A stretch of DNA of 64,000 nt from Rhodeus uyekii (Eukaryota; Chordata; Actinopteri; Cypriniformes; Acheilognathidae). The notes below the pieces were generated by a model. That model was not told the DNA's origin. It saw only the letters and a program-made list of their open reading frames with translations, and searched no databases. The DNA lies in the NCBI GenBank assembly GCA_037043235.1, contig JAWRVZ010000320.1, positions 402,001-466,000 on the forward strand. Reading direction: 5' to 3'. This document shows positions 53,435 to 64,000 of this stretch, piece by piece. The translations under genes and the position numbers were made by a program. Positions within the stretch are counted from its first letter, which is position 1. Every line of letters starts with the position of its first letter.

Positions 53435-55690
53435 CAAAAACGTCTCAGGCTACGTATGTAACCACAGTTCCCTGAGAGGGAACGAGACGCTGCGTCAAAA
53501 TGCTAGAACAATCTACAAACGCCACCTCAGTGACGCCGCTCATGCTAACACTGGAATGACCTTGTTAAATCCAGGCCATGATCACCAAGGGGGGAGAGGA
53601 CAGAAGCCTCAAGCCACGAAGGAAACAACTACCGAGAACGAGTCACCCGGAGGTATGTGGTAAGCAAGGCAGCCATGTAAACCTCTCGGGTGGGAAAACA
53701 GTGTAGTGAAGCTATCCCACAGGAAACAGCATGACTTAGGGGTGTACAGTTTCCTCATGTTGGGGATCTGGGGCAGAGACTGGTGTCTGGAACCTTGAAC
53801 CTCGACACTCTAGGGTGGAGTGATCCTTCAGGATCTTAAGGGATGCATCCATCGACAGCATTACACAACGACATGGAGCGCCGATACAGGTCTTAGAACC
53901 AGGGTTCCTCCACTACTGAAGGTGTGTAGACACGCCTCATGACCTTGATTGTGTGGAAGTGGGGTTACCCCTGGGGGGAAAACCCCATTGGTTCTGGCCA
54001 CCGCTGCTGTGGTCTCAGGTACAGCAACCCAAGTGCCACCAATACTGGGATCCAGCACTCTGGGAGTGCCAGCAGTGGGGCCTGGCCTATCAAGGCTCTT
54101 GATGGTCGAAGAATAGGATCGACACGCACGGTGTATCCTCTCGGGTTGATGTCAGCGTCAATGCTGACATCGACACTGATCCAGAGGAGGAACACTCCTC
54201 GAAGTTCAGCCTCAAAACCAGCATTTTGAGAGTGCGAGAAAGATATCTTTATGTTGAACTGCTAGCATGGCGATTGGGGAGATAGCCAGTTGTCTGCGGA
54301 AACCAATTAGCGGAAATGTAGGGTGAAGAGCTAGGCCAAGAAGAAGCCTCTGAAACAGGTAAGCCTTCCCCCCGGAGGTGAAACTGCAGAGCTTCGTGGA
54401 TGGAGATGTGGGAATGAGTGTCTTCAGGTAGAAGGTGACCAGCCAGTCCTCAGATCTGGTTGAGACACGATCTGTTCAGTGTATTACTGGGAAAATGAGA
54501 AGACTCTGAACTCCCTAAACCGCAAACCCCCATCCACTTGAAACAAAGAAGAGACGGCTGACAGCGGGAACCTCTACCTGAGAGGAGAACATGTTCTATG
54601 GCCCCTAGCCTCAGGATAGTGTACTTCCTGTTCCATGACCAGAGTCTGCTGGGGGTCTACCACAGTGAGTAGGACGCCTGAGAAGTGGGGCGGAAGAGCC
54701 CCGAACTGAATGGAGTATGCTGTTGATACTGTGCGCAGGACCCAACGAGAGATATCTGATGGCATAACCACACAACTAGTTTCTAGGCTAGTCTCTGGTA
54801 CTTGAAGAGTGTCTTCCACAAGGCCCGAATTCTTAGGAAACGCCAGGGTAAGAAAGCTCTAGGACCCTCCTTGAAGGGGGCGACTCCCTCAGAGCAACCC
54901 GAGTCGAGGCGGAAGCTGGAGAAGATCGCTTATGTTAGGTCTGATGCACATGGTGTCAGTACCTCTTGCTCTGAGCCTTCTTGGCGGTGAGGATGGTCCT
55001 TTAGATCTGTCCTCTGCCAGATGACTGTGCTCGAGAGTGTAGGCCTGACCGCCCAATTTTTTTTTTTTTGGGTGGGGTAACGATTGACGACGCTCTACTT
55101 CTATGCGGCTGGCTTGCAGTCTCAGCTTGAGGACAGTAGCTTCCTGCACACCACCTGCTGTCAGCAGCCTCCTGAAACATCTCAACGACTGAGTTGCCAA
55201 AAAAGCCCTGGAGGTGACAGAGCGGCGCACAGGAGAAGTGCTTATCTAGTATTCTGCTTTTCTTGCCCACAGGCTGGAGTGGAATATGCTCTGTCCACCA
55301 GAAAAAAGTGACCCACATGGCTTGGTGGGCAGCACCAGGGATTTACCCCCGACACTGGGTTAGAATCGTGGAGGAAACGTTCATCCAGATGCATTTATTA
55401 GGATTTGTGTCTCTGATCTCGACAGCCATGTTTTTATTTAGTCACAAGACAGCGCAATTCACCTCAACAAGCACCTCGTAGACCAGGGAGAAAGATGGCA
55501 AAACTTCCTCTCTAGCCTTGACACTAACACATCCAAATCCTCAGAGCTAGAGCTTCTTCCTGGTCGGAAGAAACCGCCCTAGAGCATGCCTCCGGATCCA
55601 GGCATGGGAACAGATCGGCCAGTTAAGGGCTGACAAAGAGCAAAGGCCGTCTCAACCCCCTACTGTCAGATCCAGATGTTTTATATCATG
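53435..55690 (-). mobile_element. DIRS-like retrotransposon remnant
   Basis: Starts with the terminal motif 'GTTCCCTGAGAGGGAAC' near 53468. Minus-strand pieces include 'LGLLYLRPQQRWPEPMGFSP' (RT/RNase H region, near 54000) and a gag-like region 54890-55320 ('RAFLATQSLRCFRRLL', 'ATVLKLRLQASRIEVER'). Heavily broken. 54262-54480 is the segment related to 13056-13300. Confidence 0.55.
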
Positions 55691-56292
55691 CGAACCCGGA
55701 ACAAAGATCGCGAAACAAAGTTTTAGAGACTGGCAGTTTTTTGGGTTTTTTTAGGAGCAGAGCGACACAGCATGTGACCAGCGCCCTCTTCTCCAAACAA
55801 GTCTAAACACAATAGGTCTAAACCTGTCTGCTCTAGTGACGGCAGGGGAAGCACACACTCTAAACTCGTTGGTTCACCATAAATATAAAGGTGTGGAAGT
55901 CCCTGACTTTCTAAACTAGCTAGAGAAAGATATACTATTGTTTTACACACACAGATCAGCTAGCTTCACACAAACACCACTGACACAGAGCTTTGCTGAA
56001 GACACTGAAAGCTGCCGCTCCCGTTTTCTAGAGCGGTTTCAACAAAGAATCAAAGTCATACAATAATGGCATGTATTATCACATAAGTCAATATTGTTTG
56101 GCACTTCTCACTTCAGTGATTGTGTTTTGTGTCTGTTAATGAGTGACAGTCTTGATGTAAATGATGTGGAGTGTGTTTGCATATTGATCAGATGCTTCAG
56201 TGTGTGAGAGTGTTTATAGTGCTGTGAGTTTAACACTTCATCACTCAGAGCTTTTCTTCATTCAAACTGAAAAGAAACCAACAAAAAGAAGA

Positions 56293-56789
56293 ATGATGAT
56301 GATCATCAGCGTCTGTATCTGGACTCTCATTCTTTCTGTTCAAGGTTAATTTACTCTATTAATAACTCAAAATGTGATTAAATGCATGTGTTTGATGTTC
56401 AATATCACTTTGACTTTAATAACTGTTGCCATAATGATCTTATGAAATGTCATTCACAAAAATTACAGGACACGTTTCTGTGACTCAAGAGTCCGTCAGC
56501 AGCAGCTGTTCAACCAGGAGAAACAGTGACTATAAACTGCCAAACTAGCAGAGGAATTGGAGATCGTTCACGGGGTTGTGGTGCCTGTCTCTCTTGGTAT
56601 CTGCAGAAACCCAGAGAAGCTCCTAAACTCCTTATTTATTTAATTAATGCACAACTGCATCTAGATTCAGTGGAAATGGAGCAAATTATGGGACAGATTT
56701 CACTCTGACCATCAGTGGAGTCCAGACTGAAGATGCTGGACATTATTACTGTCAGAGTTATCACTATATCAACAGTAAACATGTGTTCA
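56293..56789 (+). pseudogene. Ig light-chain V segment V9, pseudogene
   Basis: Leader 56293-56344 intact (MMMIISVCIWTLILSVQ). V exon from 56469. Relative to V2 there is a one-base insertion in FR1 ('ACTCAAGAGTCC' for 'ACTCAGAGTCC') giving a TAG in CDR1, and a 10-base deletion at the CDR2/FR3 border. The net change is minus 9, so the last part returns to frame: 'DFTLTISGVQTEDAGHYYC' 'QSYHYINSKHVF'. CDR1 retains the 'GCGAC' Cys pair. Promoter and RSS are intact, so it can still recombine or donate sequence. Confidence 0.9.
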
Positions 56790-56817
56790 CACAGTGATAA
56801 AGAGTCGTACAAAAACC
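56790..56817 (+). promoter_or_regulatory. V9 12-bp-spacer RSS
   Basis: CACAGTG 56790-56796, spacer 12, ACAAAAACC 56809-56817. Undamaged although V9 is a pseudogene. Confidence 0.95.
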
Positions 56818-57369
56818 TCCGTCAGTCAGAGTCACAGTGACTGAACTGATACACTGACAGAAACTGCAGCTGCACACACACACACACACACAGAGAAGAT
56901 TTTACAGTAAATTATATTAAATGAAATAGAAAGCACACACTAAAATATGGAAATATTAAAATACTAAATATTTAAAATAATCTATAACACGTCTTATCTC
57001 ATTACATGTATCTAACACTATAACTCTGAGGTTCATGATTTGGCCGCATGTTCTTGTTTCTGCAGGTGTTTTCATGCTCTATTGAGTGAAGTTTATTTAT
57101 AACATGAGAAAAAGCCCTGATCCAATGAAAGACGAGAAACAAAAATGACACAAAGAAGAACTTAGACACAATTATATATTTTTTTGAATGACTGAATTTT
57201 ATTAAAATCATACACACATAGTATTGAAAGGCAGAAAGCAGATGAAGATGTAGATGAGAGCGACCGAAGAATTTTCTTCATGAGAAACACTTTCACAAAT
57301 TATGAAATATCTCTGAGTTTCAAACTGCCAGAAAAACTCAATCAAGCATCACTATCAGTCTATAGACAG

Positions 57370-58250
57370 TCTATACACAATCTACTATCAGTGTCACGAA
57401 TCATTAAAGGGAGGACTCAAGATGCAGGGTGAAGGAATATTTAATATAACAGAAATAAACATAAAACTCACAAAAGAAATACCCACTCACAACACAGAAG
57501 GAGCAAAATGGATCATTTCATCAGTTCTTGTGAAGATCCTTGTTTTCGTAAATGGTTCGATTGCTCTGTCTTTCTCTCTTTCCTAGTTCTGTTTGATTCC
57601 AGATAGGTGATCCATGAGGATGTCTGATCATCATTGGCTGTCTGGATGAGGCAGGGATTATAATGAAGCCGCCGGCCTTCGTCGGGGAACTCATTCTTGG
57701 TTCTGCTGTGAACGGGTTGAGAGCTCCTGGATCCCTCCTCTGGTTGATATTATATCGAGTGAAATCCTCAGCATGATTACATCTGTTCATGTTACACAAA
57801 TGTAGACCTTACAGTGTAACGTTTGACATTCACAGATTTTGGTTATTCTTTTTCAAAGCCTAGTAATGTGTAAAATCTAGGAGTGTAGGGGTGTCCTGCA
57901 GTTACTCTGCATTTGTTTGTATTTGTTTTTCACTAGCGAGTCAGGCAAGTTAAATGTATTTATTTTCTAATCGGTCATTTACTTTATTCCCTCTTTTTGT
58001 TTTATATTCGTTCTGTTTGTTATTTTGGCCTTCGGACACCCTGAAGAGATGCTCTCTGCTTTATTTGCTCATTTAATACATTTTATATTATCTTTTCTAT
58101 TTTGTTGTGTTGTTCTGTTTAACTTAAAAAAACATCTTGTTCCTCTGTTGTTGCTTTATATCAATAAAGGATTATATTAACATGAAGTCATGAAATGTGT
58201 GTGAGTCAGAGTGAAACGGCTCATTAAAGCAACTGTAATGTGTTGATGAC
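57370..58250. other. Non-coding spacer, nothing recognised
   Basis: T-rich sequence between the V9 3' flank and the V10 promoter; contains 'TCAATAAAGG' near 58160 but no resolvable element ends. Confidence 0.4.
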
Positions 58251-58384
58251 TGAAGCGTTTGCATAGAGAGTGTGTTTTACATGAGCGACACACACTTCAA
58301 TGCTCTGCATGTGTTTATAACTCTGAAACATCAAACATGATCAACAACTGTTTTTCACTAGAACTGAACCTACAACCAACAAAA

Positions 58385-58852
58385 ATGACTTTCATCAGCA
58401 TATTGATCTGGACGCTGGCAGTTTCATGTGGAGGTTTGTGTCCGTCAAGATTTCACACTTTATTATCTTCTTATTTTTATGTGTGTTGTGAAGATATATG
58501 CTTGTAAAAGTGTGTGTGATTTCTAATCTTTCTCTCTTGTCAGAATCTGTTGGGCAGGTGACAGTGACTCAAACTCCCTCAGCGCTGCTCTCTCAAACTG
58601 GACAATTTGTCGCTGTAACCTGTAAAACCAGCAGTGATCCAAGCTATCTCCACTGGTACTTCCAGAAATCTGGAGAAACTCCTAAACTCCTGATTTATCT
58701 CACAAGCAACCGTCAGTCAGGAACTGCATCTAGATTCAGTGGCAGTGGATCTAACAGTGATTTCACTCTGACCATCAGTGGAGTCCAGACTGAAGATGCT
58801 GGACATTATTACTGTCAGAGTTATCATGTCATCAACAGTAAAGTTGTGTTCA
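58385..58852 (+). CDS. Ig light-chain V segment V10
   Basis: Leader 58385-58433, V exon 58544-58852. Same subgroup as V5/V6 ('ESVGQVTVTQTPSALLSQTG'), with the shortest CDR1 here ('KTSSDPSYL'), FR2 'HWYFQKSGETPKLLIY' (Pro to Ser), CDR2 'LTSNRQSG', 'GHYYCQSYHVINSKVVF'. Intact. Octamer-like GTTTGCAT 58257-58264. It heads the right V-C-J cassette. Confidence 0.93.
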
Positions 58853-58880
58853 CACAGTGATAAAGAGTCGTACAAAAACC
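58853..58880 (+). promoter_or_regulatory. V10 12-bp-spacer RSS
   Basis: CACAGTG 58853-58859, spacer 12, ACAAAAACC 58872-58880. Confidence 0.95.
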
Positions 58881-59786
58881 TCCGTCAGTCAGAGTCACAG
58901 TGACTGAACTGATACACTGACAGAAACTGCAGCTGCTCAAAGGAGGATGTGAAATAACATCGTCACACATGCATCTGAAATACAACTATATAAATTAATC
59001 TTCCAATCTTAATTATAGAGTTCAGAAAGAGATTTTGTGTTCTTATAGATTCATGATAAAGCATGATGATGTTTTCTTGTGAATCATACAGTCACACTGT
59101 AAAGAGCTTCACCAGCGTCATAAAGATGTTGTTGCTTGAATAGTTGATTCATAAAGCAGCTGTTTAGATCATCATGAGTCATAAATGAACTTTGATTCAC
59201 AGCAAAATTTCCAGTGAAAGAGAGAAACACTATTTAACATGATAGAGATGATTTTACTTTATATATTTGCACTTGAGGCTTTGAATGCATTTGATCATAT
59301 TTTAATATGTGGATTAGTTTAATGAAACTATTAAACATTTCATAGGTATTTTATAGACACATTGAAGCCAAACTCTAAGAAATTGATTAGAAATCTAATC
59401 AAATCTCATGAAAAGTCAAATTAAAGGGAATTAGTTTTTTTTTTTTGTTGCCTATTTAGAACAATATATATATTTGTGAACTGAATTTGTTTTTTTACAC
59501 CAAAAATGGACTCAGTCTTGGACATTTTCACTACAGAAATCAGACACCCCCCCCCCCCCCAAATCAACAGTTGTATGATGAGGAGCTGGATAACCCTTCT
59601 ATTTTCGGATAGTGGGAGTGGATAAACAGGTTTAGTCCAGAGAGAGGGGTGAGTGTTTTTTTAAAATGTGATTAATCAAATTTTGACACATGGTGCCCTA
59701 TAATCTCACCTGCACCTGTTATTTTAAGTAAAAAAAAAAAGATCAAAATTACATTTATTGTTGCATTACAGTTTAAGACTGTCTAA

Positions 59787-60250
59787 ACCAGGGGTGGGCA
59801 AACTACGGCCCGCGGGCCATATCCGGCCCATTGGGCTTTTTAATCCAGCCCGCTGAACTTGTATTAAACCTCCTTCATTTTACATTTCCCAGTAATGTCA
59901 CTCTGTCGCGGCTGCAAGCGGCAGACTGTGATCTGAGAGTTTTCTCTGTAAACGCGAGAGAAGCTGCGTCATCAGTCTTCAGGACAAGAAACACCGCAAT
60001 CTGGGGAGAGAGTGACAGAGAGAGAGAGAGACTCAGAGACAGGGAGAGAGAAAGAAAGGGAAGGATCGTCTTCCACTCCTCATCCAAATCGACTCGTGAA
60101 ACACTTTAATGGAGAAAAACTGGCCATTCTCAACCGGAAGCTCTTGCTCGTGCGGATGAAGATCATTCCTGATTATGAGCAGGAGATTCATCTCTCAAAT
60201 ATCTACATTATTCTGCTTTCAACTCTTTTAGTTGCAGAGAAAGAGAAAAA
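59787..60250. mobile_element. hAT-like terminal repeat and attached repeat body
   Basis: 'CAGGGGTGGGCAAACTACGG' followed by 'CCCGCGGGCC' is the terminal signature of many hAT elements. Downstream is a (GA)-rich run and sequence shared with 44040-44280. No intact transposase; other end not found. Confidence 0.5.
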
Positions 60251-61189
60251 GTCTTAATTTCTGCCTATCAAAACCAACTCCTAACAAAAGGGACAGTTTT
60301 CAGAAAGAAGTGACACACAATGCGATTCTGAAGACAAAGGAACCGGAAGACGCACCTGTTTCACGTCTATTTATATCCTATGACGTGCGCATCCCGATGA
60401 CATCATCACCTGAGGATAATTAAGCCAAATTCCTGGTGTTTACCACATGATCACAAATGGTCAAACTAAGATATTTTCCCATTGAGAGAAGCTTTTGAAA
60501 AGGATCAGCTCTATTAGACTGTGATCTGAACCAGACAAACAGAGTGTGAAAATTCATATACAATCAATCAAACAATAATTATTTTATAGGTTGATGGCAC
60601 TTAGAAAGCACAAAAATGCAGCTCATTCTTAAACCGCTTTTGATGCACACAAGTTGATTCAGCACTAATTTGATCTAATTTGTAATGTCATCATAAATAT
60701 GTTTTTAAAAATGTTGTAGTTTATGTAGCAAATGAGAATCACTAAAATTATTTAATTGATTTTGAGACAAAGATCTTGTTAATGTTTTTCAGTTTTGTTC
60801 AAGATAAAGCAATTAATTTTATTGTATAGACGATATTCCACAGTCAGTTAGTGTATATGTATATATATATAAGCTCTCTTGTATTCCACTCATAGTCACA
60901 GTTATTGTGGAATTAAAAGGAACAGAATTGATTAAAGTAATAGATTGTTTTTTAAATCTAGTTCTCAGTGACGACTATCCTAATAATTACCTAATAACTC
61001 AAGATCTGCAAACATGTTAAAGAGTAAAAGTGTTTAAATTAATAGCAAATCGATCAAACAATAATGGTGTCATAGATTGAGTTTGTTCTTGGACCTTAAA
61101 CTACACTGTAAAGTTATTGTGCATCACCAGCAACATAAAGATGTTTTTCAAGCAGCCGATCATGAATTTATTACTCATAACTCATTTCT
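60250..61189. other. Non-coding; paralogous to 46260-46473 plus 48006-48235
   Basis: Contains the LTR-free version of the site occupied by the 46474-48005 insertion (near 60470). A related 120-base stretch ('GTTCTGAAGACAAAG') also occurs at 14625-14740. No gene. Confidence 0.5.
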
Positions 61190-61522
61190 CATGAGCAGAA
61201 GTGAAAGTGATTGTGTTCAGAGCGTTGAAGCAATGAAAGAGTGAAACTGTGAGTTTGTGATTTGCATGTTCAGGTTTAGTGATTGTGATCCTCTCAGAAT
61301 AGAGCAGCTCCGTCTCCAGTAACATGTTCAAACCCCAAGAGCTTGATTTGACATTTCCTGCTGAATGCAGCTGTTCTCAACTATTGCAATGGATCAGAAG
61401 CAGCTGAAAGTTTGAATGAAGGACACACTGATCAATGATGCAGTCCAACACAAATGTAAGGCGTTCAGAAGCTTTATTGAATGAACATTGACAGACGGCT
61501 TGAGTATTGAGCTGTAAATCAC
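61190..61522 (-). promoter_or_regulatory. 3' block of C2: polyadenylation signal and octamer
   Basis: AATAAA on the minus strand (61478-61473); perfect ATTTGCAT at 61260-61267. Same block as 48236-48567. Confidence 0.6.
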
Positions 61523-61583
61523 GTGACTGCTGTGAATCCTGAATCCGGACGCTCAGATACGGCTGCTCTTCACTGGAGAAACA

Positions 61584-61900
61584 TCAGCACTCGGAGCTCT
61601 TGAGGAACGAGGCCTCGTGAGCAGCTCCGTCATGTGTTGCTCTGCAGACGAAGCTCTCCGTCTCTTCCCAGCGTGCTTTGCTGAGGCTCAGGACGCTGCT
61701 GCGGCTGTAGCGTCCGTCCCGCTCGCTCTCTGCGCTGGTCTGAACCCCCTCGCTGACCTCTGACCCGTCCAGCGTCCAGCTCACCTGCGCCCCCTGTGGA
61801 GAGTAAGAGCTGAGCAGGCAGAGCAGTGCGGCTGAGTCTCCAGAGATCAGCAGAGAAGAGGGCGGCAGCAGAGACACGGAGGGCTTCACGGAGGAACCAG
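61584..61900 (-). CDS. Ig light-chain constant exon C2
   Basis: One C1-set domain: acceptor TGCAG at 61905-61901, 'GSSVKPSVSLLPPSS', intradomain Cys pair ('LLCLLSS', 'FVCRATHDG'), terminal 'SSEC' stop. Reads VSWTLDG where C1 reads VSWMLDG; otherwise the same protein. Near identity including introns' edges and 3' block indicates recent cassette duplication or conversion. Confidence 0.95.
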
Positions 61901-63064
61901 CTGCACAAACACACACAACACAAACACACTTATTCACGTCTGAGAGACAATGTTCACTGGAACACACGTGCAAATGCAGAGAAAACCACCATCACTCCAT
62001 CATTTCACTCTTTACACACTCATTCTCTCATATAGAAACACTTTCCTGAGTTTCATTTCAAAATATTCTCCATTAGATAAATTAATATTTACTATTAAGA
62101 AATTTACATTGTATAAAAACCTGTTAAAAGGTCAAATTAAAATAATTTTTCTTTATATGGTGAAAAACTGTCATAAATCAAACATTTCAGTAAAATAGTT
62201 ACATGTAAAGATTTTGAGAGTATAAGAGAACAAGCCTGACGTTCACAGTTTCCTGTTTTACTCAAAACTTTACAGTGAATCAATTATAAGAAATATTATA
62301 AAAATGTTTGCTAATTAATTCTGAATTAAGAAAAATATTTAAACATGTCCCTCTCTATTACAATCTGATCATTGTTTGTGATTAATTCTATAAGATTTAG
62401 GAAAATATTTTATAATTTCAATATATTCCTTTGAAATTTGAAAATAATAATAGAAACATAGTTATTCAATAAATGTTATACATTCAAAAAGAAACCTAAG
62501 CCTTTTTTTAAAGATTTGAACACTCCATTAAATTGAATGGAAAAGTTCTTACATATTATTCATTTTTATTCATTAATTTTGAAAGAGTATAAAAATAGAG
62601 CTTAATAAATAGTTAAATTTTACTAATTTTAAATTTTGCATTGATAATATTAATAATATGTAAAGATTATTCAATTTGTTGGAAATTTTACAACTTACAT
62701 TTTTTCAGTGTAGTATTAATGGTGTTAACATGTTTATCGACTAAATTTCTATTCACTTTATGTTGATACCAATGAAATGTAAGTTTTTGCTATATTGTAA
62801 AACTTTTGTATTATGCACAAAATTAAATATAAGTAAACTATAGCAATTACTTTAAATGCAATAAAATGTCATCATTCATTAAGTGTGAAATTAGTAATGA
62901 AAAACATTTAGTAAAAATATGAACTATGGGTTGAACATAAGATGTGAAATATAAGTGAAGATTTTAAATCATATTTCTGCATAATAAATTAATAAAATTG
63001 TTGCCAAATTTTCCAAAATTAAGAAATGCATGCATTTCTATTAGATAATTAAAGAAACACTTAC
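61901..63064 (-). other. J2-C2 intron
   Basis: AT-rich, 1.16 kb. No coding sequence or clear enhancer motif seen. Confidence 0.8.
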
Positions 63065-63102
63065 TTTTGATCATCAGTTCAGTTCCTCCACCGAAAGTCC
63101 AC
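63065..63102 (-). CDS. Ig light-chain J2 segment
   Basis: 38 bases reading WTFGGGTELMIK, then A and donor GTAAGT (63064-63059). Differs from J1 by W for C and M for V. Confidence 0.95.
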
Positions 63103-63141
63103 CACAGTGTTTCATTCTAGTGAAAGCGTCGTACAAAAACC
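63103..63141 (-). promoter_or_regulatory. J2 23-bp-spacer RSS
   Basis: CACAGTG 63103-63109, spacer 23, ACAAAAACC 63133-63141 in plus-strand order. One spacer base differs from J1 (AAAGCGTCGT). Confidence 0.95.
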
Positions 63142-63189
63142 TCCGTCACACTCAAATGAACACAAACTCCAGCAGAGAAAGAGCCGAAC

Positions 63190-63190
<1 letters not shown>

Positions 63191-63245
<55 letters not shown>
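63191..63245. repeat. (CA)n microsatellite beside J2
   Basis: About 27 CA units; the J1 counterpart at 50332-50376 is interrupted by CG. Confidence 0.9.
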
Positions 63246-63248
<3 letters not shown>

Positions 63249-63693
63249 AACAGCAGATCTTCAACATCACACATGATTATTGAACTGAAGACACTTTCAC
63301 AAAAACAACCTCATCGTCTCTAAATCCTCTTCATGCATCAAAACAATTAAATCTGAAAATAATATGATCAATAAGACTCTTTATTCATAATTACACATCT
63401 TAAATAGAGTTTCTAAATGATAATATATTTCTCAAAGCAAATGGAAGAAGTTTTGATGACCTGTGACCTCTGGAATGACCTTTGCCCTCTCACAGTGAAA
63501 TACTTGTTTTCTGTCATTTGATTCATCAGAACCAGAGACTCACACAGAATAATAAAGAAATGATTTCCAATCTTGTCCAGAAGTGAAACTCACGATCATG
63601 AGAATGAAACACATTTAAAGCCGCAGAACTGCATCAGTTTCTGCATGATTTTCATGTCTGTTTTCCTCCAGCAGGTTTTTGCTCAGAGAGTCA

Positions 63694-63701
63694 CTTTGCA
63701 T
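63694..63701 (+). promoter_or_regulatory. V11 promoter octamer-like CTTTGCAT
   Basis: 7 of 8 match, about 94 bases before the V11 ATG, followed by 'GTTTATAGCG'. Confidence 0.5.
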
Positions 63702-63794
63702 CGGCACGTGCTTCAGCGCTCGAGTGTTTATAGCGTTCAGACTCAAACACTTTATAACACACTGCTGTTTACCACGGTAAAACCAGCAAACACC

Positions 63795-64000
63795 ATGAAT
63801 CTCTTCAGCAGCTTCATCTGGATCCTCACAGCTTTTCTTCCAGGTAACAAACGCCAAACATTCTCATTTTTGAGTCTTTATTGTTCATTAATTGGATTAA
63901 ACTCATGTAATGTTGTTGTCAACAGCATCCAGAGGAATCACTGTGACTCAGCCTGAAGTTGTGAGTGTTTCTGAAGGACAAACTGCAACTATAGAGTGTA
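63795..64000 (+). CDS. Ig light-chain V segment V11, cut by window end
   Basis: Leader 63795-63843 (MNLFSSFIWILTAFLP), V exon from 63926: 'ASRGITVTQPEVVSVSEGQT', 'ATIEC', then the window ends. FR1 differs from all other V segments here, so it is a separate subgroup. It lies about 650 bases from the J2 RSS, divergent from it, as V7 does from J1. Functionality cannot be judged. Confidence 0.88.

Noticed and set aside
59548..59562. Poly-C run as a regulatory or assembly feature
   Set aside because: Simple homopolymer; may be variable or a sequencing artefact, with no further support.

Overview
The window is vertebrate nuclear DNA from a bony fish, most likely a cyprinid-type (carp, goldfish or zebrafish group) species. 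The evidence is spliced immunoglobulin (Ig) light-chain gene segments of teleost kappa-like type, a V/J-C layout in opposite orientations, and dense fish-type transposons (DIRS, Tc1, pogo, hAT, several LINEs, tRNA- and 5S-derived SINEs, long GT/CA arrays). The species is inference.

The core is an Ig light-chain locus. Nine intact V segments, one V pseudogene and one V cut by the right edge lie on the plus strand (12569, 15698, 31640, 36506, 39103, 44596, 50777, 52514, 56293 pseudogene, 58385, 63795 partial). Each of the ten whole segments has a leader exon, a short intron, a V exon and a recombination signal sequence (RSS) with a 12-bp spacer. Two J-C units lie on the minus strand (J 50205-50242 with C 48629-48945; J 63065-63102 with C 61584-61900). 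Both J segments have 23-bp-spacer RSSs. V and J-C face opposite ways, so V-J joining must be by inversion. Each J is closely followed on the right by a plus-strand V (V7, V11). Downstream of each C lies a conserved ~330-bp block holding the C polyadenylation signal and a perfect octamer, ATTTGCAT.

0-32 kb is a large, decayed tandem duplication (about 2.4-13.05 kb against 17.5-32.1 kb). Each copy holds, in order: a hAT relic, an orphan copy of the C-region 3' block with its octamer, a pogo transposase fragment in place of the C exon, a two-exon pentraxin (C-reactive-protein-like) gene, a pentraxin fragment with a spare promoter, a GT array, a LINE, a tRNA-SINE and a V segment. The right copy also carries a 32-bp minisatellite and a pogo relic. 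The left edge has a possible signal-peptide exon of a minus-strand gene.

32-46 kb holds V3-V6 separated by LINE, DIRS, LTR and 5S-SINE sequence. 44-63 kb is two paralogous V-C-J cassettes; the left one has gained a 1.5-kb LTR whose empty site is preserved in the right one.

The least explained item is a family of three related ORFs encoding small single-span membrane proteins (13323-13829 and 34220-34747 on minus, 15007-15117 on plus). They share a 5' leader. One sits in a ~1.2-kb element cleanly inserted in a LINE reverse-transcriptase gene. The other outstanding signal is that the V 12-RSS and J 23-RSS share 26 identical bases across spacer, nonamer and flank.
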